DNA of 64,000 nt from NCBI GenBank assembly GCA_911728455.2, contig OU452223.1:5168174-5232173 (forward strand). Direction: 5' to 3'. This document shows positions 26,323-37,938 of this stretch, in pieces. Below the pieces are notes generated by a model. That model was given only the letters and a program-made list of their open reading frames with translations, did no database searches and was not told the DNA's origin. The stretch's first letter is position 1. Every line of letters starts with the position of its first letter. Position numbers and translations under genes: made by a program. This DNA is from Marthasterias glacialis (taxonomy: Eukaryota; Echinodermata; Asteroidea; Forcipulatida; Asteriidae).

Positions 26323-26608
26323 TAGGCCCACTTTCATATAGCTGTTTACCAGTAAGCACATTTTTGTGCTTCCATTGCAGAAAAACATAAAGTAAGCAAA
26401 AGTGTATTTCATAAAAGATCGAGAATATTTGACAGCCCGTCGACAATGGATTTGCACTGTTACGTCACTCATCTGCTTACAGAAACCGCCGGCAACTCAA
26501 GTGTGCTTTTCGCTTTGCGTATGGTTAGCAGTGTTTATGAAATTTCTGCTCATGGCCGCCCCGTAAGCAAAAAACGTCTGCTTACAGGCTTGATGAAATT
26601 GGGCCCAG
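26323..26608. mobile_element. Inverted-repeat element with GGCCCAATTTCAT ends
   Basis: Left TAGGCCCACTTTCATATAGC, right GCTTGATGAAATTGGGCCCA. Several GTAAGC/GCTTAC words occur inside. Non-coding. Confidence 0.6.
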
Positions 26609-27815
26609 TCCGTATCCTATCCACAGAGGTGCAGTACTTTTTTCCTGCTTAGCACACTTTGGTGGAGGATAAAGCTGAATGCTTTGTTCTATATCCGTAT
26701 GCAGTGGTTACAACAGATAAACTATTCTGTGCATCTGTGGCATGCAAAGTGCATACAATACACGTACATGTTTGTACCCTGAGCAACCTTGGTCTAGGAT
26801 TAATCACATCGGATCATTTAAACACTTTTTTTGTGTGTATATTTTTCCCTCCAATCTAAACCATCTTTTTGCTACCCCCATATATATGTATGCATGCATG
26901 CATGAAATGTGTACGCCCGTTTTATGTGTCCATGCAAGCCAGTTCTGAAATGTAGAAGTGTACCCAGCCTTTGTTGCGGCCAAACTGCCAATTAAATGTT
27001 CCTTTCAGGGGAGTTAAAAATTCGCACCTGGCCGGTTGCTAGAGGCCTGTTTATTTACCGGGCCCTGGTAAGATCCCGTGAAGCGGAGATCAGAATCTGC
27101 CAATCATACACCTTGTTAACTATTCGGGCCAAGGTTGAGTATCTTGACCTTTATGTGGTTGTTAGGAAAACAGCTTTTTCACTTTTCACTGTCATTTTTT
27201 GTGAGTTTGTGCGAATTATGAGGGTCTGGTGAATGTGTTTTAGAGAACAGTACAGTAGATCTCCATACAGTCATAATTACTGTTGTTTATTTTTACAGGC
27301 ATGACCTGGTTTAGAAAGAATGGAAAGTTTAGTCTATTTTTTAGTAAGTAGGTGTGTTGGCCTGCCTGTAAATGGACCAAAAAGTATCAAGGTATACTTG
27401 TATGAAGGGAACAGCACATTTATTTATTGTTTATTTTTTTTGAAGAGTACATTCATTCTTTCAAAGAATAAAGAAATAAACTAACAGTGTGTCCAGTGTG
27501 TCCAGCGTTTAATGTGTAATGTACAGTACACCCTTTAAACACATTTGCCGAAGTGCGGTGTTTTGATTCAGTGCTGTTGTGCAATTTGGCAACCCCCCCC
27601 CCCCCTTCTCACTCCCTCCCGCGTACATGCATGCCCATTTTAACAAGTGGCTTTGAGCAATAATCAGAAGTGACAGTATTTTGAGATACAATTTTTTGCC
27701 GGTATGAATCATCTTGGGTTAACAAGTCTGTAGGGTTTGATACAGGGATGTCATTGTCAGTTGGTACATGTACGTGTGTGTATATATCACCATAATGTAT
27801 TAGAAGCTGTCCCAG

Positions 27816-28079
27816 TAGACCGATCCATTAAGCCACACCCCCGTACGTGTTGACCAATCACAGCCTTGGCTATGCCACCAAAAGTCCGACGAAAGTCCGA
27901 CGCGATACAATCCTATTAGAAAATGTAAACATGCATGCGCGTATAATAGCCCGCATGCTCATTTCGTGCAGTGTACAATTCAAGAGACGCATTCTGTGCT
28001 GCCCATGTGTACTGTGGTGATGTAGCCAATGCTGTGATTGGTCAATATGTTTAGGGGCGGGGCTTAATGGATCGGTCTA
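27816..28079. mobile_element. TA-flanked inverted-repeat element, copy 1
   Basis: About 55 bp of inverted repeat: TAGACCGATCCATTAAGCC at the left, its complement at the right, continuing to GACCAATCACAGC on both sides. TA dinucleotides bound it, as for Tc1/mariner-type elements. Confidence 0.78.
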
Positions 28080-28099
28080 TTGCACCGCAGATTATTATA

Positions 28100-30765
28100 T
28101 CTTGGGGCATGCCCTGTTCATGAGGCCATGTCTGCTATCCGACCGTCAAAATCGACTCATTCAGAAAAAAAAAAATACTTGTTTTTTTTTCTTCATAGAA
28201 TTTATCAAACAATGTAAAGGAGAGAAGGGAAAAGCTACCTTTTATGTACATTCAAAACTCCCACGAGAAAATAAAACAGACATCACCGTACATGTAACCA
28301 TGCACTGTCCCATTCTTACCCAAATACCTCTTCCAGTCTTATTCCTTCTTATGTTATTGAACTCTTTAACCAAGGGCGTATGAAAGTATTAACTAGAACA
28401 TGGAGGTAGAAATTCTATTTCTACCTCCATGACTAGAACAAGCACTAGACAAGAAATCAAAATAAACTCATGTACCCCTCCCTCGCATCTTGTATCCATA
28501 CAGTACAGTAGTTTAGGGATACAGCGCATTCACACCGACTGATTCCTGTATTTAGCCTGTTGGACATGTACATTTGCAGCATCGTGTATCAACACACAAC
28601 CTGTTGAGGCACACTGGGGAGACTCTGCTCCATTAAGCAAAGCAGCCACTGTCCCAACTGCTTACTACAAGCAGGCACCTGGTTAACATGCACTATTATT
28701 CAACCCATCTTTCGTCCGTCACTGGGGAAGAATTCCATCACAAGATGAACAGTCTTTAACATACATGCACAGTCGGTGTGTACATACATGACTACTGACT
28801 ATACTGTACTTGCCTTGGTTTACTTGTAAAAGTACAGAGTAAATCCTAGACGTACAAAAGGCAATGTATGTGTATAAAATAACTACATGCAAGTAGTTTT
28901 CCCACCCAAAAACAAGGTTAATAATGCACAGTTGATGAGCATGTACAAGTAGTCAAGGCACTAGTGTCATGTGCTCGTCATTGGCTAAAAAATACAAATT
29001 GAAGTCAAAAATTACGATGGTGTTTTTTGAAAGGCAAGTTGTTATAGCTATTTGTCACACACACAGTTGGAATTCTCGCCCAGAAACAATCTTTGGTTTG
29101 TACAGCTACACTCTGAATTTCAAAGTGAATTTCACAGTGAATTTCACAGTGATTTTCACAGTGAATTTCACAGTGAATTTCACAGTGAATTTCACAGTGA
29201 ATTTCACAGTGAATTTCACAGTGAATTTCACAGTGAATTTCACAGTGAATTTCACAGTGAATTTCACAGTGAATTTCACAGTGAATTTCACAGTGAATTT
29301 CACAGTGAATTTCACTGTGAATTCCACAGTGAATTCCACAGTAAATCGCTAACATTATCGATGGAAAATATAGAAATTGAAATAAAAAAAGGGGCACAAA
29401 AACAATCGTGGCGAAGTGCATTGTCATGTATTATTGTTGTAATATTATGTACTATTTGTAGGTTTTTCATTTGTAATGTTTTGATAAAGCACAATTGCAC
29501 ATTACACAAAGCACCTACTATATTGAAACTCCTGCCTGGTTAGCAGCGCAATGAGATTTATTAATTTGTTAAGTATGTACAAAAATGTTGTATTTACACA
29601 GGGTAAAGAGTAGCTGTACAAATTGTGGAATTTCTGGTTCATTTGAATGGTGTCTCGAACCTTGAAAAAAAACTTGTGGAGTAATGCGTTCCCCAAACAG
29701 ACATGAGTTTGAATATCAAAACCAGACTCCATGATCAGGTCAACGCTGAGTCTGAATTATGTGGAGCAGTGACTGCTCATGGTGTATGCACAGTGTATTT
29801 GGAAAGAGTGCCCCTCGTACAGATGCATACTGCCTGCATCCCGTAGCATGTGTGTGGCAGTTGAGTCAGAACCTACGGTTGACTGTACATGTCCTATAGT
29901 AGTCACAAGTGCTGGATAAAGTGTAAATGGCTTGCACATGTATTATACAAGTTTGGAAAATTAAAACATGTGCGTGTGCATCACCCTACTCTGAAGTGAA
30001 TAAGTGCCCGGCCCGGCCACCGCTCAACTTGTAACGTCAGCTACACAGGAAATTGTTTGGCATGATTTTTATTTTTGCGCTGCCCCCGGCCATAGCATAT
30101 TGCTGATTTCAATGCAATGCATTTAGGCGTTAATGGAAGAAAAATGTGCTGAATAAGGCTATCGGGTCAGAGTGTTAAGTGCGTCGTCGTTCAGGGGATG
30201 GATTGAGTTTTGATTTTGGATTTGTGTGTGGGAATGGAAGCTGGTGCAGACAAGGGATGGATTGTGTGAGTGACAGCGTCGCTACTGACAGGTGTCTAGT
30301 GTGAGGGGATCCTCTGAAAGGAAGGGAAAAAAAGCGACAACTTTGCTGAATTACTGAAGGCAGTTACAAACTGATGGCAAGTGTGTAATCTTCTTGTTGA
30401 TTGTTGTTTCACACAGTTTCCTGAAAGGTAAGAATGGTGTTAAGTACAATGACTGTACGTCTGCTTTTCTCGAAACAATACATTCATTTCTGTAATCATG
30501 ATCAGATATAGTGTGCATGTTACTGGTTTGTTTTAAAGACTTTGTCGTTATTGATTCTAACTTTGATATGGTGGTGTCATGTGTGTTGCTCGTACAGTAT
30601 TTTGTACATCAACACAAGGATGGTCTCTCTTCAGAATGTCACTCCTGCGAGCAATGATGCGCGCAGTGATCTTCTCAGTGATATGAAAATTGATAATGGC
30701 AGATTTGTAATATGAGTGCATACTGGATAAACAGTTATTGTTTTTTAGGGTTTTTTTTGTTGTAA
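28100..30765. other. Gene-free stretch with one possible exon end at 30427
   Basis: Apart from the 12-bp array, the part from about 30000 to 30427 looks less repetitive and ends in a strong donor-like CTGAAAGGTAAGA (GT at 30428). It could be an upstream non-coding exon, but no acceptor or promoter is evident. Confidence 0.3.
29112..29345. repeat. 12-bp tandem repeat, about 19 units
   Basis: Unit GTGAATTTCACA repeated nearly perfectly. The period is a multiple of three, so several frames on both strands stay open; these are not genes. TTCACAGTGAA is itself an inverted repeat. Confidence 0.95.
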
Positions 30766-31139
30766 TTTTTTTTTATAAATAACTGCTTGTATGTGAGTGA
30801 TTATTCATCATTAGTAAGTTGACATTTGTTTTCTGGTTGTGGTGGCTGGTTGATGATGTAGTACATGTGTCTTTATGATTTACACATACATGTATACATA
30901 TGTACATGTATTCTATCCCACGACTAAACTGTGTAAAACTTGCAAAGAATGATTTGAAGATTTTTTTTTTTTGTATATATATATATTTTTTTTTTATAAA
31001 TAAGTACTTGTATGTGAGTACTTATTCATCATTAGTAAGTTGACATTTGTTCTGTGGTTGTGGTGGCTGATATATATATTTATATGTATTCTATCCCATG
31101 ATAAACTGTGTAAAACCTGCAAAGAATGATTTGAAGAAG
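30766..31139. repeat. Two direct copies of a ~150-190-bp segment
   Basis: 30766-30962 and 30987-31139 share ATTCATCATTAGTAAGTTGA, GTGGTTGTGGTGGCTG and GTGTAAAACxTGCAAAGAATG, in the same order. The second copy lacks about 40 bases. Poly-T tracts precede each. Confidence 0.85.
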
Positions 31140-33951
31140 AAAAAAAACCTCTTCCTTCAGCCCATTTCAAATCACCTGTTTTGCTCACCCCCTTCTCACC
31201 CCCTACACAAATAACTTCCATCGCACCGGTGCCCAAGGCCCCAACTGGTCCCTTCCAAAACAACTTTTTTTTTTGTGGAGCATTTTTTTCGCAGCTCTCC
31301 CAACATTTTCATAAGACCAGACCCCTAAAGAAAACACTTTTTTTTTCCTTCAATCTCCCTCTACCCCCCCCCTCCCTTCTGTGGCTTTCCAACTGCTGGC
31401 AGAATTGCACAAATGCCCACATATCCACATCCTATAGTTCTCCAAAGCTCAGGGTGTATGTATGTCTGGAGGTTTTATTCGGTGGGTCTCCCAGGTGCAT
31501 GGACAATGCCCTCCCCAGACCCCCTCAAGGGGAAACGAAACCCTCCCGTGTTTCAAGACAGTTGGTGCTGAATAAACAAAATAAGGGTGCATTGATGGTG
31601 GTACCCCTGTCTTCCTTCTCACCCTCTCTGCCTTTTTTTTTTTTTTTTTTTTTTTTTCATCTTCCCCCTTTTTTGTGTTCAGTGAGAGAAAGAAAGAAAA
31701 AAAAACCCTGACGTGAACAATGTAATTGACTCAACCTGACGAAAATCCATTGGAGTTTTTGTAGTGGTGGGATTACGTGAAACCGTAGCTGTACGCATGT
31801 GAAAGGATGTTGCTTTACAACTTCGCACATGTAGGTTAATAACTGGGTAATTTAATATTTCCACGCACTTTCTTTTTGTGTGTGTGTGGGGGTACTTTCT
31901 GTTTCTGGTACACAACAGTGTTTAAGATTGCAAGCTGTGAACGTATGTTTAACCCACTTTGGACTGGGAAAGTTTTTAAGGCTCGGTTGTTGGTGATAGT
32001 GGATATAAAAGAGAAATTGGATCAAGCTAAATAGGTTGTGTGGCTGTTTGCACAAAGACTCCACCTCCCGGAGTAGACAAAGTGTTTAGCTGCGTGGAGT
32101 TGAGCCACAATGTTTTCCTCTCTTAAATTCACGCTGTACGCCGTCCATTGAAGTTATTGTGCATGGCCAACTGAAAAAAGATGTACAGCAAGTTTGACAA
32201 TGAGCTGCGACAATTTTGCAGTTTACACTTCTTGGCATTTTTTAATCGGGATTAACAGTTGCTTACAATTTGTTATCAAGTCGATGATGTTTTGAATTTT
32301 GAGTAAATTTGACAAAGTCTAATTGTGTGTGGACATATAATGCAATAAAAATATAAAGTGGCTTTTCGTCGAAACGCTGTAGAACAAATCAACACTAGTC
32401 TTTGTGTTCAAACAGTCATTGTACTGGAAAGCTTTTCTTGGCTTCCAGCCGAGACAAATGAATGTGGAAGAGTAAAATTAATTATGTGTGAAGATCGTAA
32501 CCAACATGATTTAAAACTGCATGAATGTGTAAAAAGATAGTATCGTGCCCCGTGGGCTGGTACGTGACCAATTCATAAAAAATGTATCCATCACAACGAA
32601 GACATACCTCCAGAAATGGATTCATTACGAAATGTTCACAATCCAAATTCCACTTGACCTATTTCATATTGTCTCGATAGTGCACACTCAGGCAAGTGAT
32701 GATAATAATTAAAGGCAGATGCCAGCACTGATAATGTTTCCCGCGTTGGGACTATCCGGACTGAGGGACGGTAATACAATACCTCCGACGGCACTCAAAT
32801 CAGCAGCGGCGATCCGTGCTTCAATCGCTCGGCCCGTGCGTTTAGAGCTGTGGTGCGTGACAAATGGCTACGTTTCCTGCCCATTTCACATCGCTGCAGA
32901 AAAATATTAACAGTAATAAGTCAAAAGTGATTCGCTAAAACTTGATCAGATCAAATGTGTGTGTGGATTTTTTTTGTCAATTGTCGGTGGACAACTGACA
33001 GGTGATTTCATTTTTCTCTTTGTGCCTCCCTGATTAGAGGGCGTCGTTTAATTAGGCGTGACGTCCGACCTGATCATAACTTTGTTGATAAGTTATTGGT
33101 CATCGAGATGAGGCTGTCATCACACGTACTTTGAATTATGAGCCCTGTTAAGGGATATTGGACGAGACATCCAGTGTGGGGGGGTGGGGGAGAAGATTCA
33201 TCACAACAAGACCCGTCGTCTAATATCATTATCGTGGGAAATTTGCCCCCTGCGAAACAATTGAATTAAAATTCATCATCGAGCCAAAGAGGTGTGTCTC
33301 AACTCCAGACTGTTGATGGAAATGCATTCACTTCAAGCTGCTAGGTTTTCTGCAAAAAGCTGTCCGTATGTATCGTAAAGGAGATCGCAAAATCAGAATG
33401 CGTGTGAAGCTCCACTCACTTTTGGTTACATGTGGACACCGTCCTGAATAACGGGCAAGGTACGCAGAGTTGCTCTTTGCATGCCTGACGACAAATTGAA
33501 GCACTTTCTACACGCGCAGTGTTCATACTTTGTACATAGGTGATAAATGGCTGGAAGGTTTAAGTTATCAGATCGGGAATGGCCTCCCTTGACCTGTTCC
33601 TTGCTTAGGTGCTTTTTAAGGGGAAAGTATCTTCGTTCTTTTGCAAGAATAGATACCTTCCCAGCCTCTGGTTGTCAATGAACACACCATGCAACCAACT
33701 GTAGCTAAAAAAAATTGTTTAATTTTTTGTGACATTTTAGTAGAAACTACGAAAGGGGTTGATGTTTTATCAGGGAATTTTCTGCACATTCACATTTGGC
33801 TTATATCGATTGCGGCAATAAAAATAAACTGTATTTTATGGGGGTCTTTTAAATGCTGTTTCCTTAACTTGGACAGTATTTCAGACTGTAGAGACCATGG
33901 AAGGAGTTGCAACTTTCTTAGTTCAAAAGGAAACATGATCACCGCCACTAA
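31140..33951. other. Gene-free stretch, nothing recognised
   Basis: A 176-codon frame at 31181-31711 is low complexity (C/T tracts and poly-T). No element or conserved sequence found. Confidence 0.5.
31633..31657. repeat. Poly-T run of 25
   Basis: An uninterrupted T run, with C/T-rich sequence before it. Similar long homopolymers occur elsewhere: G at 17105-17118 and 17121-17130, G at 21265-21281, G at 50489-50504, C at 63394-63408. Confidence 0.9.
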
Positions 33952-34131
33952 CAAGCCTTGATCTTAACCGAGGCCACCGAGGCCATTGGCCTCATGCCTT
34001 GTCGAGTTGGCCAGCATGCCCTTCAGAAAAATTGCACTGTCACTACCAACTTGGCCAGCAATGCCCTTGCACAATTTCTCTGATTTGGCCTGCAAAAGGC
34101 CTGCCCCCGTTTTTCTTAAGATCGAGGCCTG
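33952..34131. mobile_element. CAGGCCT-ended inverted-repeat element, copy 3
   Basis: The interior is the reverse complement of 10104-10272 (for example TTGGCCAGCATGCCC). Ends CAAGCCTTGATC and GATCGAGGCCTG. Flanks CACTAA and CATTAA, one mismatch. Confidence 0.72.
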
Positions 34132-35416
34132 CATTAATACCTTGCAGTCCTATGCTAGTCATATTGTGACTACGGACACCACTTTGTGGTGATCCTTTCT
34201 CCATGTTCAGACGATATTGTTTCTGTTGGGGATTGGTACTGGTATGAACTTTTTTTCTTTTTGATAATGACACACTCCCCCACCCCCTCGCAGGAATCAA
34301 AAGTCTCCAAACATTCGTATAGTTATCCAAATCGTTCAGTTATCGGGCAATCCAAATCTGTAATTTACTCAACATTTACCTTCCCATGTGATGTTCTTTT
34401 TTAATTGGGTGACATGTAATTCATGCCTGGAATTTCATCCGTGAAAAAGGCAAGGCCCCAAAATTTGCATTTTGCAAAGGGTACTTCCATTGGAAACTTT
34501 GGAAGGGCACAAAGGCCAAGACCAGGGCAACAGACATGATACGAGGCCATGCCCTCCGTGGCTGCTGTCTAATTCCAGGCCTATACGTACGTTTATGTAA
34601 TATAAATCTTGCAGAATTTCACATCGTTGGTATAGAGCGAGGATTTGAAGGTTTATTGAGTTGTTGTTGTCCCAGTGTGAGAAGGGGATGGAGTGTAGGG
34701 AAGGGGGGGAAATGCCTTTAGAACTAGCCAACATATGCACCTGTTAGTATGTTAAACCCATACATCTTCTCTGTCATGTCTCACGTTAAAGGGATGTTAC
34801 AGATCATCTGTTTTTTTTAGAAGGAGTTACACAGATTTCAATCCAATCCACTATTTTTCGATAAACTCACCAGACAAACAGCCTGTGATGACTTCTTCAG
34901 ATTTGATGGTCACGTTTTGTTGAAAAGGTATTGAAGTTTGGTTTTTGTTGTCGGGTATTTTATGCACTAAAGAAAGGATTTGTGGTGACATCATGTGGTT
35001 TATATCTCTTTGGAGTGTATGTGGTTCCGAAGGAACGTTTTGGACAGTATGCTCTGTCCGTCGTCAGCACATTCAAGGTGTAACTTTTTTGTTGGGGGTG
35101 TAATGCATGGGGATTACATTGATTTCAGTTGTGGTAGTAAAAATGAGCAGTTTGATATTTGGGACCTTGAAATGTTTGTATTTTCGCAACTTACATATGT
35201 ACATGTATACAGATTTTAGCTGGAGATATTGTTATGAAGGATTGGTACTGGTATGAGCTTAATAAACCGTGAACTTTCAGATTGAAACTTATCAATTTTA
35301 TTGTTGAAAATGACCAGTCTGTACTTTGCAGATTTCAAAGATGCTGTACGGATGTATTGTGTATAATGTACAATGTATTTTGTGCATTGCTGTAACAGTG
35401 TAACCTGTCTTCGTAA

Positions 35417-35750
35417 AGCTGTAGCTCAACATTGGTAAACTGACTGTAAATGCTTCCATTCTTTGCACAAATCCAGATATATGTAATAAATCCAACCTAT
35501 GAAAATGTCAGCTCATTTCGCCGTTTGATTTGTGAGAAAACGGTAAAAATGCATTCAGCATTTTTGTAGGCGGAGTTTTCGTCTCACTGAGACAAAAACT
35601 AATTTTGGATCTTATTTCATTTATTATTTAAAAAACCATAACACTTCAGGCAGAATAATTTCAAGCAGTGTTTTCTACCATCATTATCTTTATACCGTGT
35701 AAATCTGTGAACATTTATGTTTTTCTTCTTAGTGATGTTGAGCTGGGGCT
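35417..35750. mobile_element. TTAA-type inverted-repeat element, copy 2
   Basis: Same ends and body as 20770-21117 and the same orientation. The flanks are GTAA and TGAA, decayed from TTAA. Confidence 0.8.
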
Positions 35751-36182
35751 TGAAATCAAACTTTCATACAAGTAAAATATAACATAAATACACTATGATC
35801 ACTGAGCATGGATCTTCCAGATGGTCAATGTCTCTGTTCTGAAAGTCCCAGGGAGCCTCTGTAATTTATGTCAAACACTAATCGTTTATGACGTGAATCA
35901 TAATTCCTGTAGAATGATTTTTTTTCCCTGGATGATTTGTAAAGGGGAGTTGGCCACCTTTACCTAAACAGGTTACTGCGCAAATTGCAAGAAATGCTGC
36001 CCCTAGAGGGCGGTTTCTTCACTTCTGCGTGTCGCGATAGAATTTGAAGTATTGGATTGACTCTTTGTGATTTGATGACTTCTCTACAAGTTTTGACTTG
36101 AGTTTAGGTTGACTGTTCAGTTTTTAGGCGATTTGAGTTTAGTTTAGAACAAAGATCTAGTGATCACAAGGGGAAAACCCAT

Positions 36183-36475
36183 TGGCGTGTCTTGGCCGAG
36201 CGAATAAGAACACCGGACTCAAGCTCTGGTGTTTCTGATCAGCAGAGTGTGGGTTTGAGTTCCGGTCGTCAAAACTTGTGTCCTTAAGCAAGACACTGAA
36301 CCAGGGGACGTTAAGCCGTAGGTCCTGTGTGTCGTGTAATGCACGTAATAGAACCCAGTACACTTATTGCAAACAGAAGGGGTCCGCCCCGGTGTTCCTG
36401 GTTTGATCGGCGGCAGATTGCGCCACAGCACCTTGTAAACTGTTACATGGTGCTATGTAAAGGAACCGGTCTCAT
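36183..36475 (+). mobile_element. tRNA-Leu-like SINE (family C)
   Basis: Starts GTGTCTTGGCCGAGCGAATA, then box B GGGTTTGAGTTCCGG and GTGTCCTTAAGCAAGACACT. The tail from TTAAGCCGTAGGTCC to the GCACC region matches the copy at 60948-61235. Confidence 0.75.
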
Positions 36476-37793
36476 ACTTCAATACGTAACTCTGCATACT
36501 TGTACCTTGTATAGGCTTCTCACTTGGTAGTAATATTGAGGTAACCAATTAACAAACTGTATGTACTACACGTACAATGTAGCTGAATGACAGTTGACAA
36601 TACAGAATGTACCATGTACATCAAAAGATACAGACATTTATCATGTCTTCAGATTGGCACTGCGGCTGGACAAGTCACTGAACGGAGAAACTGAAGTCAG
36701 ACATGTAGACCCTAATGATTCTGAACCTAATGTCAAACGCTAGATTATAACTTTATCACCCACTATGCTTGTTTGTAAGAATCAAGCTCATACAAAATGT
36801 ATTTAATCGTAAAATCATATTGGGTTGTTGATTCTTATCAAGTGTAGATCCATTTTCTTACTCCTGCCCCCCTCCCTTCCGCCACCCCCCTAAAAAAACA
36901 ACTCTCAAGCACCTATCTCTAGCACACCCCCCCCCCTCCCCGTATATTACGTATGTTCATGCACATTGCACAGCCCCTCCTTCCGTTCAATTCTACCGCA
37001 GACTAAGATTTCCTGTCGCTGCGTATCATCCACCATGCTGTCTTAGTTATTACACGTGTTGAGATAAGCCTCGGTCGCTCCGTCCAGGATCATTTGCCCA
37101 TTAGTCTCGGTAATGTGTGTACGTTCCTATGGAAGCTGGCTTTGTTTTACCGTTATGTAAAGCCTGGTGTAGTAGAATGTAAGTACAAACTATTCAAATC
37201 AGATTTGTCAAGTTAACAAATACATGCAGTTGTCATCGAAAAGCAGGTGTGAATTTCTCGCATGCACTGTTTAAGTTTTTGCAGCTTAGGAAACTTGGCC
37301 GCCCAATAGATTGTCAAGTTGCAGATAAGTTTTTGAATACACTGTGTACTCTTGTCACTGTTGTACAGTTTGTTCGTTTCATTGTGGAACTTATTTACTG
37401 TACAAGTAAAATATTTGAATGTTCTCCAAATGAAGTTGATGTTTTTACTCAGTTACTAACATGTTTCAACTGCATTGGGTTTTAAAATGATATTCATAAA
37501 TACCCAAGACATTTTAGGCATTCCTATTGGTTTAAAGGTGGTCACATGACCGTGTTTACCTGGTATTAAACGGCTGTTTGAGACCGGTTATTTTAGTCTG
37601 GTTTGTTACTATGATACTCTTAACACTAGAAAACATATATGAAGAGGTGCGAAACAGACCCATAGTGCAAAGCTGGGCTCCTGAATGTAATGTGTATAGC
37701 AAAAATCATTGCAAAGCGAGCAAGGTTTATTGTGTTATTCTCTGATTTTTTTTCCCGACATTTTATTTCTTAACAATAAAAGGACATTGATGA

Positions 37794-37938
37794 ATGGGAA
37801 TGAAAGAGTAGTGACTCGATCTTAATCTCTCGTTTACAACCTTACTGTGTCACGGCCGTGCGATAAATATCACTCGGTCCGCGACGCTGACGGTTTTAAA
37901 CGGCCGATTAAGATCTCGTCGCCACTCTTTTATTCCAT
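37794..37938. mobile_element. Inverted-repeat element with ATGGGAATAAAAGAG ends, copy 2
   Basis: Same ends (ATGGGAATGAAAGAGTAGTG and ACTCTTTTATTCCAT) and same GGTTTTAAACGGCCG interior as 3895-4052. A partial relative may lie at about 37550-37610 (ATTAAACGGCTGTTTGAGACC). Confidence 0.72.

Noticed and set aside
29005-29543. Long repeat-protein frames on both strands
   Set aside because: Fully explained by a 12-bp tandem repeat whose period is a multiple of three.
31181-31711. 176-codon frame as a gene
   Set aside because: Low-complexity Pro/Phe composition from C and T tracts, including a 25-base poly-T.
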